Positions 50,000-59,234 are shown, counted from the first letter of the stretch. The stretch: 64,000 nt of DNA from Haloplanus sp. CK5-1 (GCF_037201915.1 NZ_CP147505.1:1178001-1242000), one strand, 5' to 3'. The notes: generated by a model not told the origin, from the sequence alone. Numbers and translations are program-made.

Positions 50000-51768
50000 G
50001 GGGTTGCCTCCTCTCCGGCCGCCTGGGTGCCGAGTGCCGCTGCGATCCGCTCCGCGAGTTCGTCCGCCTTGAAGCGGACGCCGTCGTACTTGTTCAGCCG
50101 TGTCACGCGCGTCAGCGTGTCGTGCTCGATCAGGTCCGCGAACTGCCCGGTCGCGTTACACTCGACGACGATGGTCTCCGCCGCGGCCTCGACGGCCTCG
50201 GTCAGGTCGGGACGCGGGAAGACGTAGGGCACCGAGAGGAACCGCACGTCGATGCCCCGATCGTCGAGAAAGCGCATCGCCTCGACCATCGCGCCCTCGT
50301 TCGACCCCCACGAGACGACGAGCGTGTCCGCGTCCGCGTCGCCGAACTCCCGTGGTTCGAACGCTTCCCGGTCGCGGGCCGTCTCGACCTTTCGGCTCCG
50401 CTTGTCGACTTGCTGGACGCGCATCTCCGTGTCCTCCGTCCGCCGGCCGAGTTCGTCGTGTTCGAGGCCGGTGGACATGTGGACGCCGCCTTCGGTCCCG
50501 GGGAACGCCCGCGGGCTGACGCCGTCGTCGGTGAGAGCGTGGGGTTTGAACCGACCCTCCTCGTCCTGCCACTCGCCGACGGTCTCCTCGTCGACGACCT
50601 TCCCGCGATCGATCTCGACGGCGTCCATGTCGAACTCCTCGGGCGCGTAGGTCTGCTCGGTGACCGCGAGCGAGAGGTCGGCCGTGAGGTAGACGGGGAT
50701 CTGGTACTTCTCCGCGAGGTTGAACGCCTCGACGGTCTTGTGGAAACACTCCGCGATGGTCGTCGGCGCGAGAACGAACCGCGGCACTTCGCCGTGACCG
50801 CCGTAGAGCATGGCGTTCAAGTCGCCCTGCTCCTGTTTGGTCGGCATCCCGGTCGAGGGCCCCGACCGCATCACGTTACAGATGACCAGCGGCGTCTCGC
50901 TGGTCGCCACCAGCCCGAACGTCTCGGTCATGAGGTCGATCCCCGGCCCGGACGTGGCCGTCATGGACCGGGCGCCCGAGCGAGCCGCCCCGAGCGCCAT
51001 GTTGATCGCCGAGAGTTCGTCCTCGGCCTGGACGACGTGGCCTCCGTAGCGTTCGATCCGGCCGGTGAGATACTCCATCACGTTGGTCGCGGGCGTGATC
51101 GGGTAGCCGGCGTAAAACCGACAGCCGCCGGCGATGGCTCCCATGCCGATCGCCTCGTCGCCGTTCAGGAGGACGTAGTCCTCGTCGGTACACTCCAGAT
51201 CGTAGCCGAAGGCTTCGTCGTACTCGTCTTCGACGTAGTCCCGCCCCTTCCGGGCGGCGGTCATGTTGTTCTCGACGATCGATCGTCCCTTGTCGCCGAA
51301 CCGTTTCTCGAGCGCGCTGTCGAGGTTCTCGATCGGGAACCCGCTCACCGCACACGCCGCGCCGAGGGCGACGACGTTGCGCATGATCGCCCCCCCGGCA
51401 TCCTCGGCGAGTCCCTTCAGGGGGACGTCGAGACCGATCATCCCGTCGGGAATCTCGACGTCCTGCATGGTCGTCCGGTCCCCGTCGTAGATGATGACGC
51501 TCCCGTCGTGGAGTTCGTTCAGGTTCTCGTCGATGGTGCGCTGGGTCAACGCGATGAGAACGTCGAGACGGTCGACGACGCTCTGGACCTGCGATACCGA
51601 CGTCCGGATCTTGTACGAGGTGTACCCGCCGCGGATCCGCGACGCGAAGTCCTTGGAGGTGAACACGTGCCGACCGGCCCTCGAAAGCGCCTGGGCGAAG
51701 ATTTTTCCGGTGGAGTCGATGCCGTCGCCGGCCTCGCCACCGATCGCCCAGTTGAAGTCCGCAGGCAT
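49996..51768 (-). CDS. korA: 2-oxoacid:ferredoxin oxidoreductase fused gamma/alpha subunit
   Basis: A 590-residue subunit. Residues 1-190 are the gamma domain (FNWAIGGEAGDGIDSTGKIF, then RIRGGYTSYKIRTS). Residues 205-590 are the alpha part (GCRFYAGYPITPATNVMEYL, TSGPGIDLMTETFGLVATSE, VSWGSNEGAMVEAMRFL). This gamma-alpha fusion is typical of aerobic haloarchaeal 2-oxoglutarate and pyruvate oxidoreductases. The start is ATG 51768. A TATA-like CTTTTGA lies about 28-34 bases upstream. It is divergent from acs. Confidence 0.9.
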   Translation of the reverse strand: MPADFNWAIGGEAGDGIDSTGKIFAQALSRAGRHVFTSKDFASRIRGGYTSYKIRTSVSQVQSVVDRLDVLIALTQRTIDENLNELHDGSVIIYDGDRTTMQDVEIPDGMIGLDVPLKGLAEDAGGAIMRNVVALGAACAVSGFPIENLDSALEKRFGDKGRSIVENNMTAARKGRDYVEDEYDEAFGYDLECTDEDYVLLNGDEAIGMGAIAGGCRFYAGYPITPATNVMEYLTGRIERYGGHVVQAEDELSAINMALGAARSGARSMTATSGPGIDLMTETFGLVATSETPLVICNVMRSGPSTGMPTKQEQGDLNAMLYGGHGEVPRFVLAPTTIAECFHKTVEAFNLAEKYQIPVYLTADLSLAVTEQTYAPEEFDMDAVEIDRGKVVDEETVGEWQDEEGRFKPHALTDDGVSPRAFPGTEGGVHMSTGLEHDELGRRTEDTEMRVQQVDKRSRKVETARDREAFEPREFGDADADTLVVSWGSNEGAMVEAMRFLDDRGIDVRFLSVPYVFPRPDLTEAVEAAAETIVVECNATGQFADLIEHDTLTRVTRLNKYDGVRFKADELAERIAAALGTQAAGEEATP

Positions 51769-51973
51769 GCTGTGGACGACCTACCGCCGGATCGGTCAAA
51801 AGCCTTCTGAATAGTTCGGATTCCCGCAAAAACGGACGGTTCTCGGCCTTCGTGGCCCGGTTTTCGGTCCTCAAAGTCCCCGGGAGCCGCCGACGCCACT
51901 CGATTCGGCCCCGAAACGCCGCGGTCCCGTGGCGTAGGTTTATCACGAATGATTTGAAAATCTATCGTGAGAT
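51769..51973. promoter_or_regulatory. Divergent kor/acs promoter region
   Basis: A 205-base gap. The leftward TATA-like element GGCTTTTGACC sits at 51794-51805. The rightward TATA TTTATC (51939-51944) lies 30-35 bases before the acs ATG. It is overlapped by an inverted repeat TCACGA (51943-51948)-N16-TCGTGA (51965-51970) that reaches almost to the start codon, a plausible repressor or activator site controlling acetyl-CoA metabolism. Confidence 0.5.
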
Positions 51974-53971
51974 ATGTCCGATGACGACGACATCGAACTG
52001 GAGGCGCGCCTCGAAGAACAGGCAGCGTTCAAACCCTCCGACGCGTTCGCCGACCAGGCGAACGTCTCGGATCCGGGCATCTACGAGGAGTTCGAGGAGA
52101 ACTGGCCGGAGTGTTGGGAGGCAGCCGCCGATCTCCTCGACTGGGACGCGGGGTACGATCAGGTGCTCGACGACTCGAACCCGCCGTTCTACGAGTGGTT
52201 CACCGGGGGAGAACTGAACGCGTCGGCCAACTGTCTCGACCGGCACCTCGACGAGCGTGGCGACGAGGCGGCCATCGAGTGGGTCGGTGAACCCGTCGAC
52301 GAGGACGACCGGACGTACACGTACGAGGAACTCCACCGCGAGGTCAACGAGTTCGCCGCGGGGTTGCGGGACCTGGGCGTCGGCGAGGACGACGTGGTGA
52401 CGATGTACATGCCGATGATCCCCGAACTTCCCATCGCCATGCTCGCGTGTGCGCGCATCGGTGCGCCACACAGCGTCGTGTTCGCGGGGTTCTCGGCGGA
52501 CGCGCTGGCGACCCGGATGGACGCCGCCGACTCCGAGTATCTCGTCACCTGCGACGGCTACTACCGCCGTGGTGATCCGCTCGACCACCTCGCGAAGGCC
52601 AACGAGGGACTCGACGGCGTCGAGGGCCACGTCGAGGACGTGGTCGTCACCGAACGCCTCCTGGACGGCGACGGCTTCGGCCACGACCTGGCGGACAACC
52701 AGCGCACCTACGCCGACCTCGTCGCCGCCCACGAGGGCGAGACGGTCGAGCCGGTCCAGCGCGACGCCGAGGACATGCTCTTCTTGATGTACACGTCCGG
52801 GACGACCGGGCAACCGAAGGGCGTGAAACACACCACCGGCGGCTACCTCGCGTGGGCGGCGTGGACCGGGCAGGCGGTACTCGACATCAAGCCCGAGGAC
52901 ACGTACTTCTGCTCGGCGGACATCGGCTGGATCACCGGCCACTCCTACATCGTCTACGGACCGCTCGCGCTCGGCACGACGACGATGATGTACGAGGGGA
53001 CACCCGACCACCCCGACCGGGACCGCCTCTGGCAGATCGTCGACGACTACGACGCGACCCAACTCTACACCGCGCCGACCGCGATCAGGGCGTTCATGAA
53101 GTGGGGAGCGGAGTACCCCGACCGCCACGACCTCTCCAGCCTCCGGCTGCTTGGGACGGTCGGCGAACCCATCAACCCGCGGGCGTGGAAGTGGTACTAC
53201 AAACACATCGGGAACGAGGAGTGTCCCATCGTCGACACGTGGTGGCAGACCGAGACGGGCGGGATGATGGTCACGACCCTCCCGGGGGTCAAGACGATGA
53301 AGCCCGGGAGCGCGGGCCCGCCCCTGCCGGGCGTCGACGCACGGATCGTCGACACCAACGGCGACGAAGTGGAGGCCGGCCGCGCTGGCTACCTCACGGT
53401 CGAGAAGCCCTGGCCCGGCATGCTGCGGACGCTCTACCGCAACGACGAGCGGTACATCGAGGAGTACTGGGCGGAGTACTCCGACACCGACAGTTCCGAC
53501 CCCGAGGACTGGGTGTACTTCCCCGAGGACGGCGCGAAGATCGACGACGATGGCTACATCACCGTCCTCGGCCGGGTCGACGACGTGATCAACGTCTCCG
53601 GCCACCGCTTGGGGACGATGGAGATCGAGTCGGCCATCGTCGGCGTGGAGGGCGTCGCAGAGGCGGCGGTCGTCGGCGGCGACCACGAGATGAAAGGCGA
53701 GGCGGTGTACGCCTACGTCATCACCGAGGAGGGGTACGATGAGAACGACGAACTCCGGGACCGGATCGTCGCGGGCGTCGAGGACGCTATCGGCCCGATC
53801 GCACGCCCAGAACGGGTGGTCTTCTCGCCCGATCTGCCCAAGACCCGGTCGGGCAAGATCATGCGCCGTCTGCTGGAGGACATCGCCAACGAGGCCGAAC
53901 TGGGCGACACGTCGACGCTACGAAATCCCGACATCGTCGAGGACATTCAGGGCAAGATCAGCGGCGACTGA
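51974..53971 (+). CDS. acs: Acetyl-CoA synthetase (AMP-forming)
   Basis: A 665-residue adenylate-forming enzyme. Motifs: LMYTSGTTGQPKGVKHTTGG (P-loop), TWWQTETGGMM (A5), GYLTVEKPWPGM, the hinge GRVDDVINVSGHRLGTMEIE (A8) and the C-terminal DLPKTRSGKIMRRLLEDIA with catalytic Lys. The Trp-pocket region typical of acetate-specific Acs is present. It activates acetate (or propionate) for growth. The neighbouring symporter pair suggests acetate uptake. Start ATG 51974. Confidence 0.94.
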   Translation: MSDDDDIELEARLEEQAAFKPSDAFADQANVSDPGIYEEFEENWPECWEAAADLLDWDAGYDQVLDDSNPPFYEWFTGGELNASANCLDRHLDERGDEAAIEWVGEPVDEDDRTYTYEELHREVNEFAAGLRDLGVGEDDVVTMYMPMIPELPIAMLACARIGAPHSVVFAGFSADALATRMDAADSEYLVTCDGYYRRGDPLDHLAKANEGLDGVEGHVEDVVVTERLLDGDGFGHDLADNQRTYADLVAAHEGETVEPVQRDAEDMLFLMYTSGTTGQPKGVKHTTGGYLAWAAWTGQAVLDIKPEDTYFCSADIGWITGHSYIVYGPLALGTTTMMYEGTPDHPDRDRLWQIVDDYDATQLYTAPTAIRAFMKWGAEYPDRHDLSSLRLLGTVGEPINPRAWKWYYKHIGNEECPIVDTWWQTETGGMMVTTLPGVKTMKPGSAGPPLPGVDARIVDTNGDEVEAGRAGYLTVEKPWPGMLRTLYRNDERYIEEYWAEYSDTDSSDPEDWVYFPEDGAKIDDDGYITVLGRVDDVINVSGHRLGTMEIESAIVGVEGVAEAAVVGGDHEMKGEAVYAYVITEEGYDENDELRDRIVAGVEDAIGPIARPERVVFSPDLPKTRSGKIMRRLLEDIANEAELGDTSTLRNPDIVEDIQGKISGD

Positions 53972-53977
53972 GCGGGA

Positions 53978-54094
53978 TCAGGCTCCCTTTTTCCGGTCAC
54001 GCCACACGGTCAGTAGTTCGTACAGGAAGACGACGCCGACCAGTGCCACCGACCCCCAGATCAGGGCGGCAAAGGCGAACGCCGAGAGCGTCAT
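53978..54094 (-). CDS. Small one-helix accessory peptide of the symporter
   Basis: A 38-residue protein, too short for routine ORF calling: MTLSAFAFAALIWGSVALVG, then VVFLYELLTVWRDRKKGA. It has one transmembrane helix and a basic C-terminal tail. Its ATG overlaps the stop of the SSS symporter gene (TCAT at 54091-54094, read ATGA), so it is translationally coupled. Small subunits of this kind (MetS/YjcH-like) accompany sodium:solute symporters. Confidence 0.75.
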   Translation of the reverse strand: MTLSAFAFAALIWGSVALVGVVFLYELLTVWRDRKKGA

Positions 54095-55590
54095 CGCTCC
54101 GTCCCCCCGTCGGTCGAGGCCTCCGGATCCTCGAGTCGGCGGATGTCACGGTCGAGTCGGGTGAGGTCGTACGGCCGGTCGACGAGACGCGCCGTCAGGA
54201 CCGCCAGCCCCGTTGAGACGGCGGCGGCCCCGAGGAAGGAGACGAAGTAGGAGGCCGCGGGGAGCGCAGCGAGGGGGAGGACGCCCCGAGCGGGCGGGAA
54301 GAAGGCCAGGCCGACGACGAGGCCGGCCGCACTTGCCAGGAGCGCCCCGCCGGACCACGCCCGCGAGGAGTAGAGGCCATGAAGGAGGGGGACGAACGTC
54401 GCGGCGGCGAGGAGGTCGGCGAGCAGAAAGAGCGTGAGCACGGAGTAGCCCTGTGCGCCGACGCCGGTGGCGGCGGCGGCGACGACGACGGTCACCCCGC
54501 GGGCGGCCGCGGTCAGGCCGGCGTCGGAGACGTCGAACGCGCGGGGGAGGTCGACCGTGACGATGCTCGCGATGGCGTTGAACAGCGTGTCCGCACTGGA
54601 GACGACGAGCAGGGTCGCGAGGAGGGCGACGACTGCGACGGCGGCGTCGGGTAACACCTCGTTCACGACGAGGAAGAAGGAGACGCTGGCGTCGCCGGGT
54701 GCCTCGACGAGGCCGAGACCGACCGCGACGGGGCCGAACACGCCGGCAAGGAGAACCATGGGAACGACGGCGACGGCGGCGACGAGGAAGGAGCGTCGGA
54801 GCGTCCGCTCGTCGCGGGCGGCGTACACTCGCTGCCACCACGCCTGGTTCAGCATCTCTGCGCCGACGACGGCGACGACGACGTAGACGCCGAACTCCAC
54901 GCCGGTCGGCGACCCGACCGCCAGCAGGTCGGGCGAGGCGTCGACGATCGCGGCGTGGGCGGCTCCGGTACCGCCGAGCGAGAGGAGCGTAACGACGACG
55001 CTGACGATCAACAGGGGCAGGATGAGGATCGTCTGGACGGTGTCGGTGACCATGCTCGCTCGGAGGCCGCCATAACCGGTGTACGCGAGGACGGTGACGC
55101 CGACGACCGTCGCCGTCTGCCAACCGGGGACACCAGCGAGCAGGGAGAGCGCACTCGCGATGCCGGTGAACTCGGCGGCGAGGAAGACGAACATGTAGGC
55201 GACGCTCACCAGCAGGACGTAGCCGTACATCGCCGTCCCGTAGCGGGCGTAGGCGTACTCCGTGAGACTGTGGCCGTCGGGAATCAGCTCCCGAATCCGC
55301 GGACCGAGGACCGCGAAGGCGACGAGTGCCAGCGCCGATCCGGCGGCGTAGCCGGCGACGGCGGTCACGCCGCCGAACGCCGCCCCCGCCTCGGCGGGAC
55401 TGAAGAGGATCCACGCTCCCATGCTGGAGGCGACGAGGGTCGCGGTCAGCGCTCCGCCGCCGGTGGAGTTCCGGGCGGTGATGTAATCCTCGACCGTCTC
55501 GATGCGACCGCGGGCGAACCACGCGCCGAACGCGGCGAAGGCGATTAACACGACGACCACGAGTCCGAGAACCGGCGTCGTCGTCACCAC
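54091..55590 (-). CDS. Sodium:solute symporter (SSS family)
   Basis: A 499-residue transporter with about 13 helices. It has the SSS signature AYTGYGGLRASMVTDTVQTI near residue 165, a first helix set GALTATLVASSMGAWILFSP and LTEYAYARYGTAMYGYVLLV. A C-terminal tail carries DRPYDLTRLDRDIRRLED. It lies convergent to acs, and with its 38-residue partner it may carry acetate or another monocarboxylate. GTG 55590 is the start; a TATA-like GTTATAACAC (55670-55679) leaves about 55 bases of leader. Confidence 0.88.
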   Translation of the reverse strand: MVTTTPVLGLVVVVLIAFAAFGAWFARGRIETVEDYITARNSTGGGALTATLVASSMGAWILFSPAEAGAAFGGVTAVAGYAAGSALALVAFAVLGPRIRELIPDGHSLTEYAYARYGTAMYGYVLLVSVAYMFVFLAAEFTGIASALSLLAGVPGWQTATVVGVTVLAYTGYGGLRASMVTDTVQTILILPLLIVSVVVTLLSLGGTGAAHAAIVDASPDLLAVGSPTGVEFGVYVVVAVVGAEMLNQAWWQRVYAARDERTLRRSFLVAAVAVVPMVLLAGVFGPVAVGLGLVEAPGDASVSFFLVVNEVLPDAAVAVVALLATLLVVSSADTLFNAIASIVTVDLPRAFDVSDAGLTAAARGVTVVVAAAATGVGAQGYSVLTLFLLADLLAAATFVPLLHGLYSSRAWSGGALLASAAGLVVGLAFFPPARGVLPLAALPAASYFVSFLGAAAVSTGLAVLTARLVDRPYDLTRLDRDIRRLEDPEASTDGGTER

Positions 55591-55691
55591 GTCCCGTCAC
55601 CTCCGGGTCGATCTGCCGTTCCGGTAGCGTGCATGTCCGCCGGTGCGTGGCCGACGGTGTAATAGTTTGTGTTATAACCGGGTAATCACCG

Positions 55692-56447
55692 CTACAGGTA
55701 GCTGGCGTCCCACCGGGTCGGCTTGCGGCGGTTCTCGCAGTCGTTGCAGACGACGCGACCCATCGTGTCCATCGAGACGGCGAAGCTGTCGCAGTTTCCA
55801 CAGAGGTAGCCGTAGCGCTCGTCGCGGCCCCGGTCGAGATACACGGTGTAGAACGGGCCGTCGGAACCACGGAGGCTCTCGTCGAGGGCAGCGTACACCT
55901 GCCGACCGTCGGGGAGGGTCGCGGCCTCGGTGAGAACCTGTCGACCGCCGGCGTCGGGGAACTTGGAGTAGAGGCGTTCGACGAACGGTTCGCCACCGAT
56001 CTCGACCGTCCGCTCGCCGACGGCCTCGAAGTCCTCGTTCTCGTAGAAGTCGGTGCCGGCCTCGTTGTCCGCCAGGACGCGGCCCTCGATCCGGCCGACG
56101 CCGTGTTCGAGGAGTCGCCGTTCGAGCGCCGACAGCAGTCGGTTCCCGAGGCCGCTCCCCCGGCTGTCGGGTTCGACGTGGAGCCAGTCGATCTCGCCGA
56201 CCACGTCGCGACGGTCGACGACGTAACACTGGGCGAAGCCGACGACGTCGTCGCCGTCGGTCGCGACGAGGAACTCGGAGTCCGTATCGTCGAGGTCGTC
56301 GGCGAGGGTCGCCTCGTCGTACCACCGTTCGACGGCCTGTCCGATGATGTCGTCCTCCAGAACGTGTCCGTACGATGCGGCGAGGGAGTGGTGGGCGACC
56401 GTCCTGATCCCCTCGATGTCCGCCGTCGTAGCCTCGCGGATATCCAT
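55692..56447 (-). CDS. GNAT acetyltransferase with C-terminal zinc-ribbon (DUF5816-like)
   Basis: A 251-residue protein. The N-terminal GNAT domain (residues 1-155) has the acetyl-CoA loop EPDSRGSGLGNRLLSALERR and VGEIDWLHV; ENEDFEAVGERTVE closes it. The C-terminal region ends with a CxxC/CxxC zinc ribbon (LCGNCDSFAVSMDTMGRVVCNDCEN) that matches a haloarchaeal domain I know as DUF5816. ATG 56447 (MDIREATTAD) is preferred to the start three codons upstream. The target is unknown. Confidence 0.83.
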   Translation of the reverse strand: MDIREATTADIEGIRTVAHHSLAASYGHVLEDDIIGQAVERWYDEATLADDLDDTDSEFLVATDGDDVVGFAQCYVVDRRDVVGEIDWLHVEPDSRGSGLGNRLLSALERRLLEHGVGRIEGRVLADNEAGTDFYENEDFEAVGERTVEIGGEPFVERLYSKFPDAGGRQVLTEAATLPDGRQVYAALDESLRGSDGPFYTVYLDRGRDERYGYLCGNCDSFAVSMDTMGRVVCNDCENRRKPTRWDASYL

Positions 56448-56538
56448 ACGAGGCACGTGGGCGACGCCGAGTCTTAAATGGTTGCCGTCCGACGCGACGT
56501 GTCGACACGTTTTCTACGCTCGCAGTCCTACCCCCGAT

Positions 56539-56901
56539 ATGGACGAGCAACCGGGGTTGAGCGATCAGTATCGGCGGGCAAGTCCGTGGCCGCTGTTCGT
56601 CGCGCTGGGGATTCCCATCGCCGAACTCGGAATCCTGTTCGACGTGTTCGCCGTCGCCGTCGCCGGACTGCTCCTGTTCTGTGGGAGCGTGACCGGGATG
56701 CTCCGCGAGTCGGGGTACGCAAAGACGCCGTGGCGGCCCCTCGGCGCGTTCGCGCTCCTGTTGTTCGCCGTCGGCGGGGTCCTCGCGTTCACCGACCTGA
56801 ACCTCGTGACCCGAGGGTACGCCATCATCACGGCCGGGGGGTTCCTGGCCGCCGCCGGCATCGGGGGCGAACTGTTCGTCCCCAAAGGAGAGCCGATCTG
56901 A
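56539..56901 (+). CDS. Membrane protein of the cox cluster, 120 residues
   Basis: A 120-residue protein with four hydrophobic helices (PLFVALGIPIAELGILFDVF, AVAVAGLLLFCGSVTGML, LGAFALLLFAVGGVLAF, YAIITAGGFLAAAGIGGEL). The N-terminus MDEQPGLSDQYRRASPWP is a common haloarchaeal pattern for proteins next to haem-copper oxidase genes. The function is unknown, perhaps assembly or stability of the oxidase. It is divergent from the GNAT gene, with starts 91 bases apart. Confidence 0.75.
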   Translation: MDEQPGLSDQYRRASPWPLFVALGIPIAELGILFDVFAVAVAGLLLFCGSVTGMLRESGYAKTPWRPLGAFALLLFAVGGVLAFTDLNLVTRGYAIITAGGFLAAAGIGGELFVPKGEPI

Positions 56902-56965
56902 CGGCACTCGCACCGACTGCGTGGCGATGAAAACCTATTTGTTCGGGGTGTACCATGGGTCGACT

Positions 56966-57259
56966 ATGGCGACGAAAGTGTTCGACCGGGAGATGTTCCT
57001 CGATCTGATAGTGAATTTCATCCCGCTGTTCCTCCTCTTTTTCTTCATCGTCGGGTACACCGTGTACAACCCGTTCGGCGTCGATACGACCTTCAGGACC
57101 CTCCAGTACGCCCTGATCGTGATGCCGTTCGTCCTACTGGCTCTGCTCACCTACCTGTCGGCGAAAGCTATCGGGTCGAGCGAAAGCGAGTCGCCGGCGT
57201 ATCTCCCCGGTGGATCGACCGTCGACGGTGCCGAACCGATCGAAGACCACGAGGAGTAA
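56966..57259 (+). CDS. Membrane protein of the cox cluster, 97 residues
   Basis: A 97-residue protein with two helices (FLDLIVNFIPLFLLFFFIVG and LIVMPFVLLALLTYLSAK) and a long acidic C-terminal tail (PAYLPGGSTVDGAEPIEDHE). It resembles small haloarchaeal oxidase-associated proteins. Starts 56921, 56927 and 56966 are in frame. I chose 56966 (MATKVFDREMF) because an AT-rich AACCTATTTG lies about 25-32 bases before it, giving a leaderless transcript. The cox subunit I gene follows 100 bases later. Confidence 0.7.
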   Translation: MATKVFDREMFLDLIVNFIPLFLLFFFIVGYTVYNPFGVDTTFRTLQYALIVMPFVLLALLTYLSAKAIGSSESESPAYLPGGSTVDGAEPIEDHEE

Positions 57260-57359
57260 TCCCGGCGACCCGACCGCCGCCCGACGGCGGGATGCCCCGG
57301 CCGGAGCGGCCCACGTCGGACCCGAATATTTCTTAACCCTGGGTTCCTGAGCAACGCCC

Positions 57360-59135
57360 ATGCAGATCACCGGACAGTTAGCGTTGACGGTGGTCATGGG
57401 GCTCTTCCTCGTGATCATCGCCGCGTGGCTCGCGCAGATCGAAGACTGGCGGTCGTACACGCCGCTCGGGAGTGGTGGCGCGACCGGCGAGTCGGGGTAC
57501 GTCTCGAAGGAGAAACCCGCCGGAATCAGCCGCTGGCTGACGACGGTCGACCACAAGGATATCGGACTGTTGTACGGGGCCTACGGCGTCATCGCCTTCG
57601 TCGTCGGTGGATTGATGATCATGCTGATGCGGATCGAACTGCTCGATCCGGGGATGACGCTCCTGTCGAACTCGTTCTACAACTCCCTGTTGACGAGTCA
57701 CGGCATCACCATGCTGTTCCTGTTCGGGACGCCCATCATCGCGGCGTTCGCGAACTACCTCGTTCCGCTCCTCATCGGCGCGGACGACATGGCCTTCCCC
57801 CGCATCAACGCCATCGCCTTCTGGCTGCTTCCACCCGGCGCGTTGCTCATCTGGGCCGGCTTCTTCCCCCTCGGCGACATCGTCCCCGCCCAGACGGCGT
57901 GGACGCTCTACACGCCGCTGTCGGCGGGCGTCGGCGCCGGGAGTCAGGCCAACGCCGGCGTCGACCTGATGATCCTCGGCCTCCACCTCACCGGCGTCTC
58001 GGCGACGATGGGGTCGATCAACTTCATCGCGACCATCCTCACCGAACGCGGCGATAAGGTGACGTGGGCCAACCTCGACATCTTCTCGTGGACCATCCTC
58101 ACCCAGTCGGGGCTGATCCTCTTTGCCTTCCCGCTGCTGGGAAGCGCGCTGATCATGCTCCTCCTCGACCGGAACCTCGGGACGACCTTTTTCGCCATAG
58201 AGGCCGGCGGGACGATGCTGTGGCAACACCTGTTCTGGTTCTTCGGTCACCCGGAGGTGTACATCCTCGTCATCCCGCCGATGGGCATCGTTAGCTACGT
58301 CCTCCCGCGGTTCTCCGGACGGCGGTTGTTCGGATTCAAGTTCGTCGTCTACTCCACGCTCGCCATCGGCGTGCTCTCGTTCGGCGTCTGGGCCCACCAC
58401 ATGTTCGCCACCGGCATGGACCCCCGACTGCGCGCGTCGTTCATGGCGGTGTCGATGGCCATCGCCATCCCCTCGGCGGTGAAGACGTTCAACTGGATCA
58501 CGACCCTCTGGAACGGGAAGATCCGCCTGACGACGCCGATGCTGTTCTGTGTCGGCTTCGTCTCCAACTTCATCCTCGGTGGCGTCACCGGCGTCTTCCT
58601 GGCATCGATCCCGGTCGATCTGGTGCTCCACGACACGTACTACGTCGTCGGGCACTTCCACTACGTCGTCATGGGAGCCATCGCCTTCGCCGGCTTCGCC
58701 GGCCTCTACTACTGGTTCCCGATGTTCACCGGGCGGATGTACCAGCGCCGCCTCGGGAAGATCCACTTCTGGACGTGGATGATCGGGTCGAACATCACGT
58801 TCCTCGCGATGATCGTTCTGGGCTACGGCGGGATGCCCCGACGGTACGCCACGTACCTGCCCCAGTTCGCCACCTTCCACCAGGTGGCGACCCTCGGCGC
58901 GGTGCTGATGTTCATCGGCGGCCTCGTCTGGACGTACAACTTCGTCGTCTCGTGGCTGGAAGGTCCCAAGGTTCAGGACGGCGACCCGTGGAACCTCCGC
59001 GACGACGGCATGTACACCAACGAGTGGCAGTGGTTCGAGAACCAACAGGAGACGGCCCTCGCCGACGGCGGCGACGAAGAGGAAGCGGTTACGGACGGCG
59101 GCACGACCGAAGCGAAAGCGGAAGCCGAAGACTGA
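57360..59135 (+). CDS. coxA: Cytochrome c oxidase subunit I (haem-copper oxidase)
   Basis: A 591-residue subunit with 12 core helices plus an N-terminal helix (LALTVVMGLFLVIIAAWLAQ). Haem and copper ligands: SHGITMLFLFGTP, WFFGHPEVYILVIPPMG (Cu-B His and cross-linked Tyr, A-family), VWAHHMFATGM and YYVVGHFHYVVMG. The Glu of the D-pathway (HPEVY context) is present. Subunits II and III are not in the window. An acidic tail ends the protein. TATA-like AATATTTCTTAA lies about 25-36 bases before ATG 57360. A run of seven Ts follows the stop. Confidence 0.93.
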   Translation: MQITGQLALTVVMGLFLVIIAAWLAQIEDWRSYTPLGSGGATGESGYVSKEKPAGISRWLTTVDHKDIGLLYGAYGVIAFVVGGLMIMLMRIELLDPGMTLLSNSFYNSLLTSHGITMLFLFGTPIIAAFANYLVPLLIGADDMAFPRINAIAFWLLPPGALLIWAGFFPLGDIVPAQTAWTLYTPLSAGVGAGSQANAGVDLMILGLHLTGVSATMGSINFIATILTERGDKVTWANLDIFSWTILTQSGLILFAFPLLGSALIMLLLDRNLGTTFFAIEAGGTMLWQHLFWFFGHPEVYILVIPPMGIVSYVLPRFSGRRLFGFKFVVYSTLAIGVLSFGVWAHHMFATGMDPRLRASFMAVSMAIAIPSAVKTFNWITTLWNGKIRLTTPMLFCVGFVSNFILGGVTGVFLASIPVDLVLHDTYYVVGHFHYVVMGAIAFAGFAGLYYWFPMFTGRMYQRRLGKIHFWTWMIGSNITFLAMIVLGYGGMPRRYATYLPQFATFHQVATLGAVLMFIGGLVWTYNFVVSWLEGPKVQDGDPWNLRDDGMYTNEWQWFENQQETALADGGDEEEAVTDGGTTEAKAEAED

Positions 59136-59145
59136 GGCCGCGCTG

Positions 59146-59152
59146 TTTTTTT
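59146..59152 (+). terminator. T-run terminator of coxA
   Basis: Seven consecutive Ts begin 10 bases after the coxA stop codon in otherwise G+C-rich sequence. Archaeal intrinsic termination uses such U-runs without a hairpin. The run ends at the stop codon of the convergent 27-residue gene. Confidence 0.5.
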
Positions 59153-59234
59153 ACGTCGCGAGCAGGATTCCGGTGACGAACATCAGGAGTGCGATCCCGC
59201 CGAGGATGAGTCCGAGGAGGTCCGTATTGCTCAT
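59151..59234 (-). CDS. 27-residue one-helix membrane peptide
   Basis: A complete tiny ORF: MSNTDLLGLILGGIALLMFV, then TGILLAT, ending in TAA (59151-59153). It is one transmembrane helix with a polar N-terminal cap. It resembles the small hydrophobic subunits that accompany haem-copper oxidases. No strong promoter is visible, so existence as a protein is inferred from its good hydrophobic pattern and haloarchaeal start. Confidence 0.5.
   Translation of the reverse strand: MSNTDLLGLILGGIALLMFVTGILLAT

Noticed and set aside
55587-55634. A 16-codon ORF (MHATGTADRPGGDGTW) ending at the SSS start
   Set aside because: It could be a leader peptide, but it has no conserved pattern, and short open frames are common in G+C-rich DNA. 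Without conservation data I do not call it.
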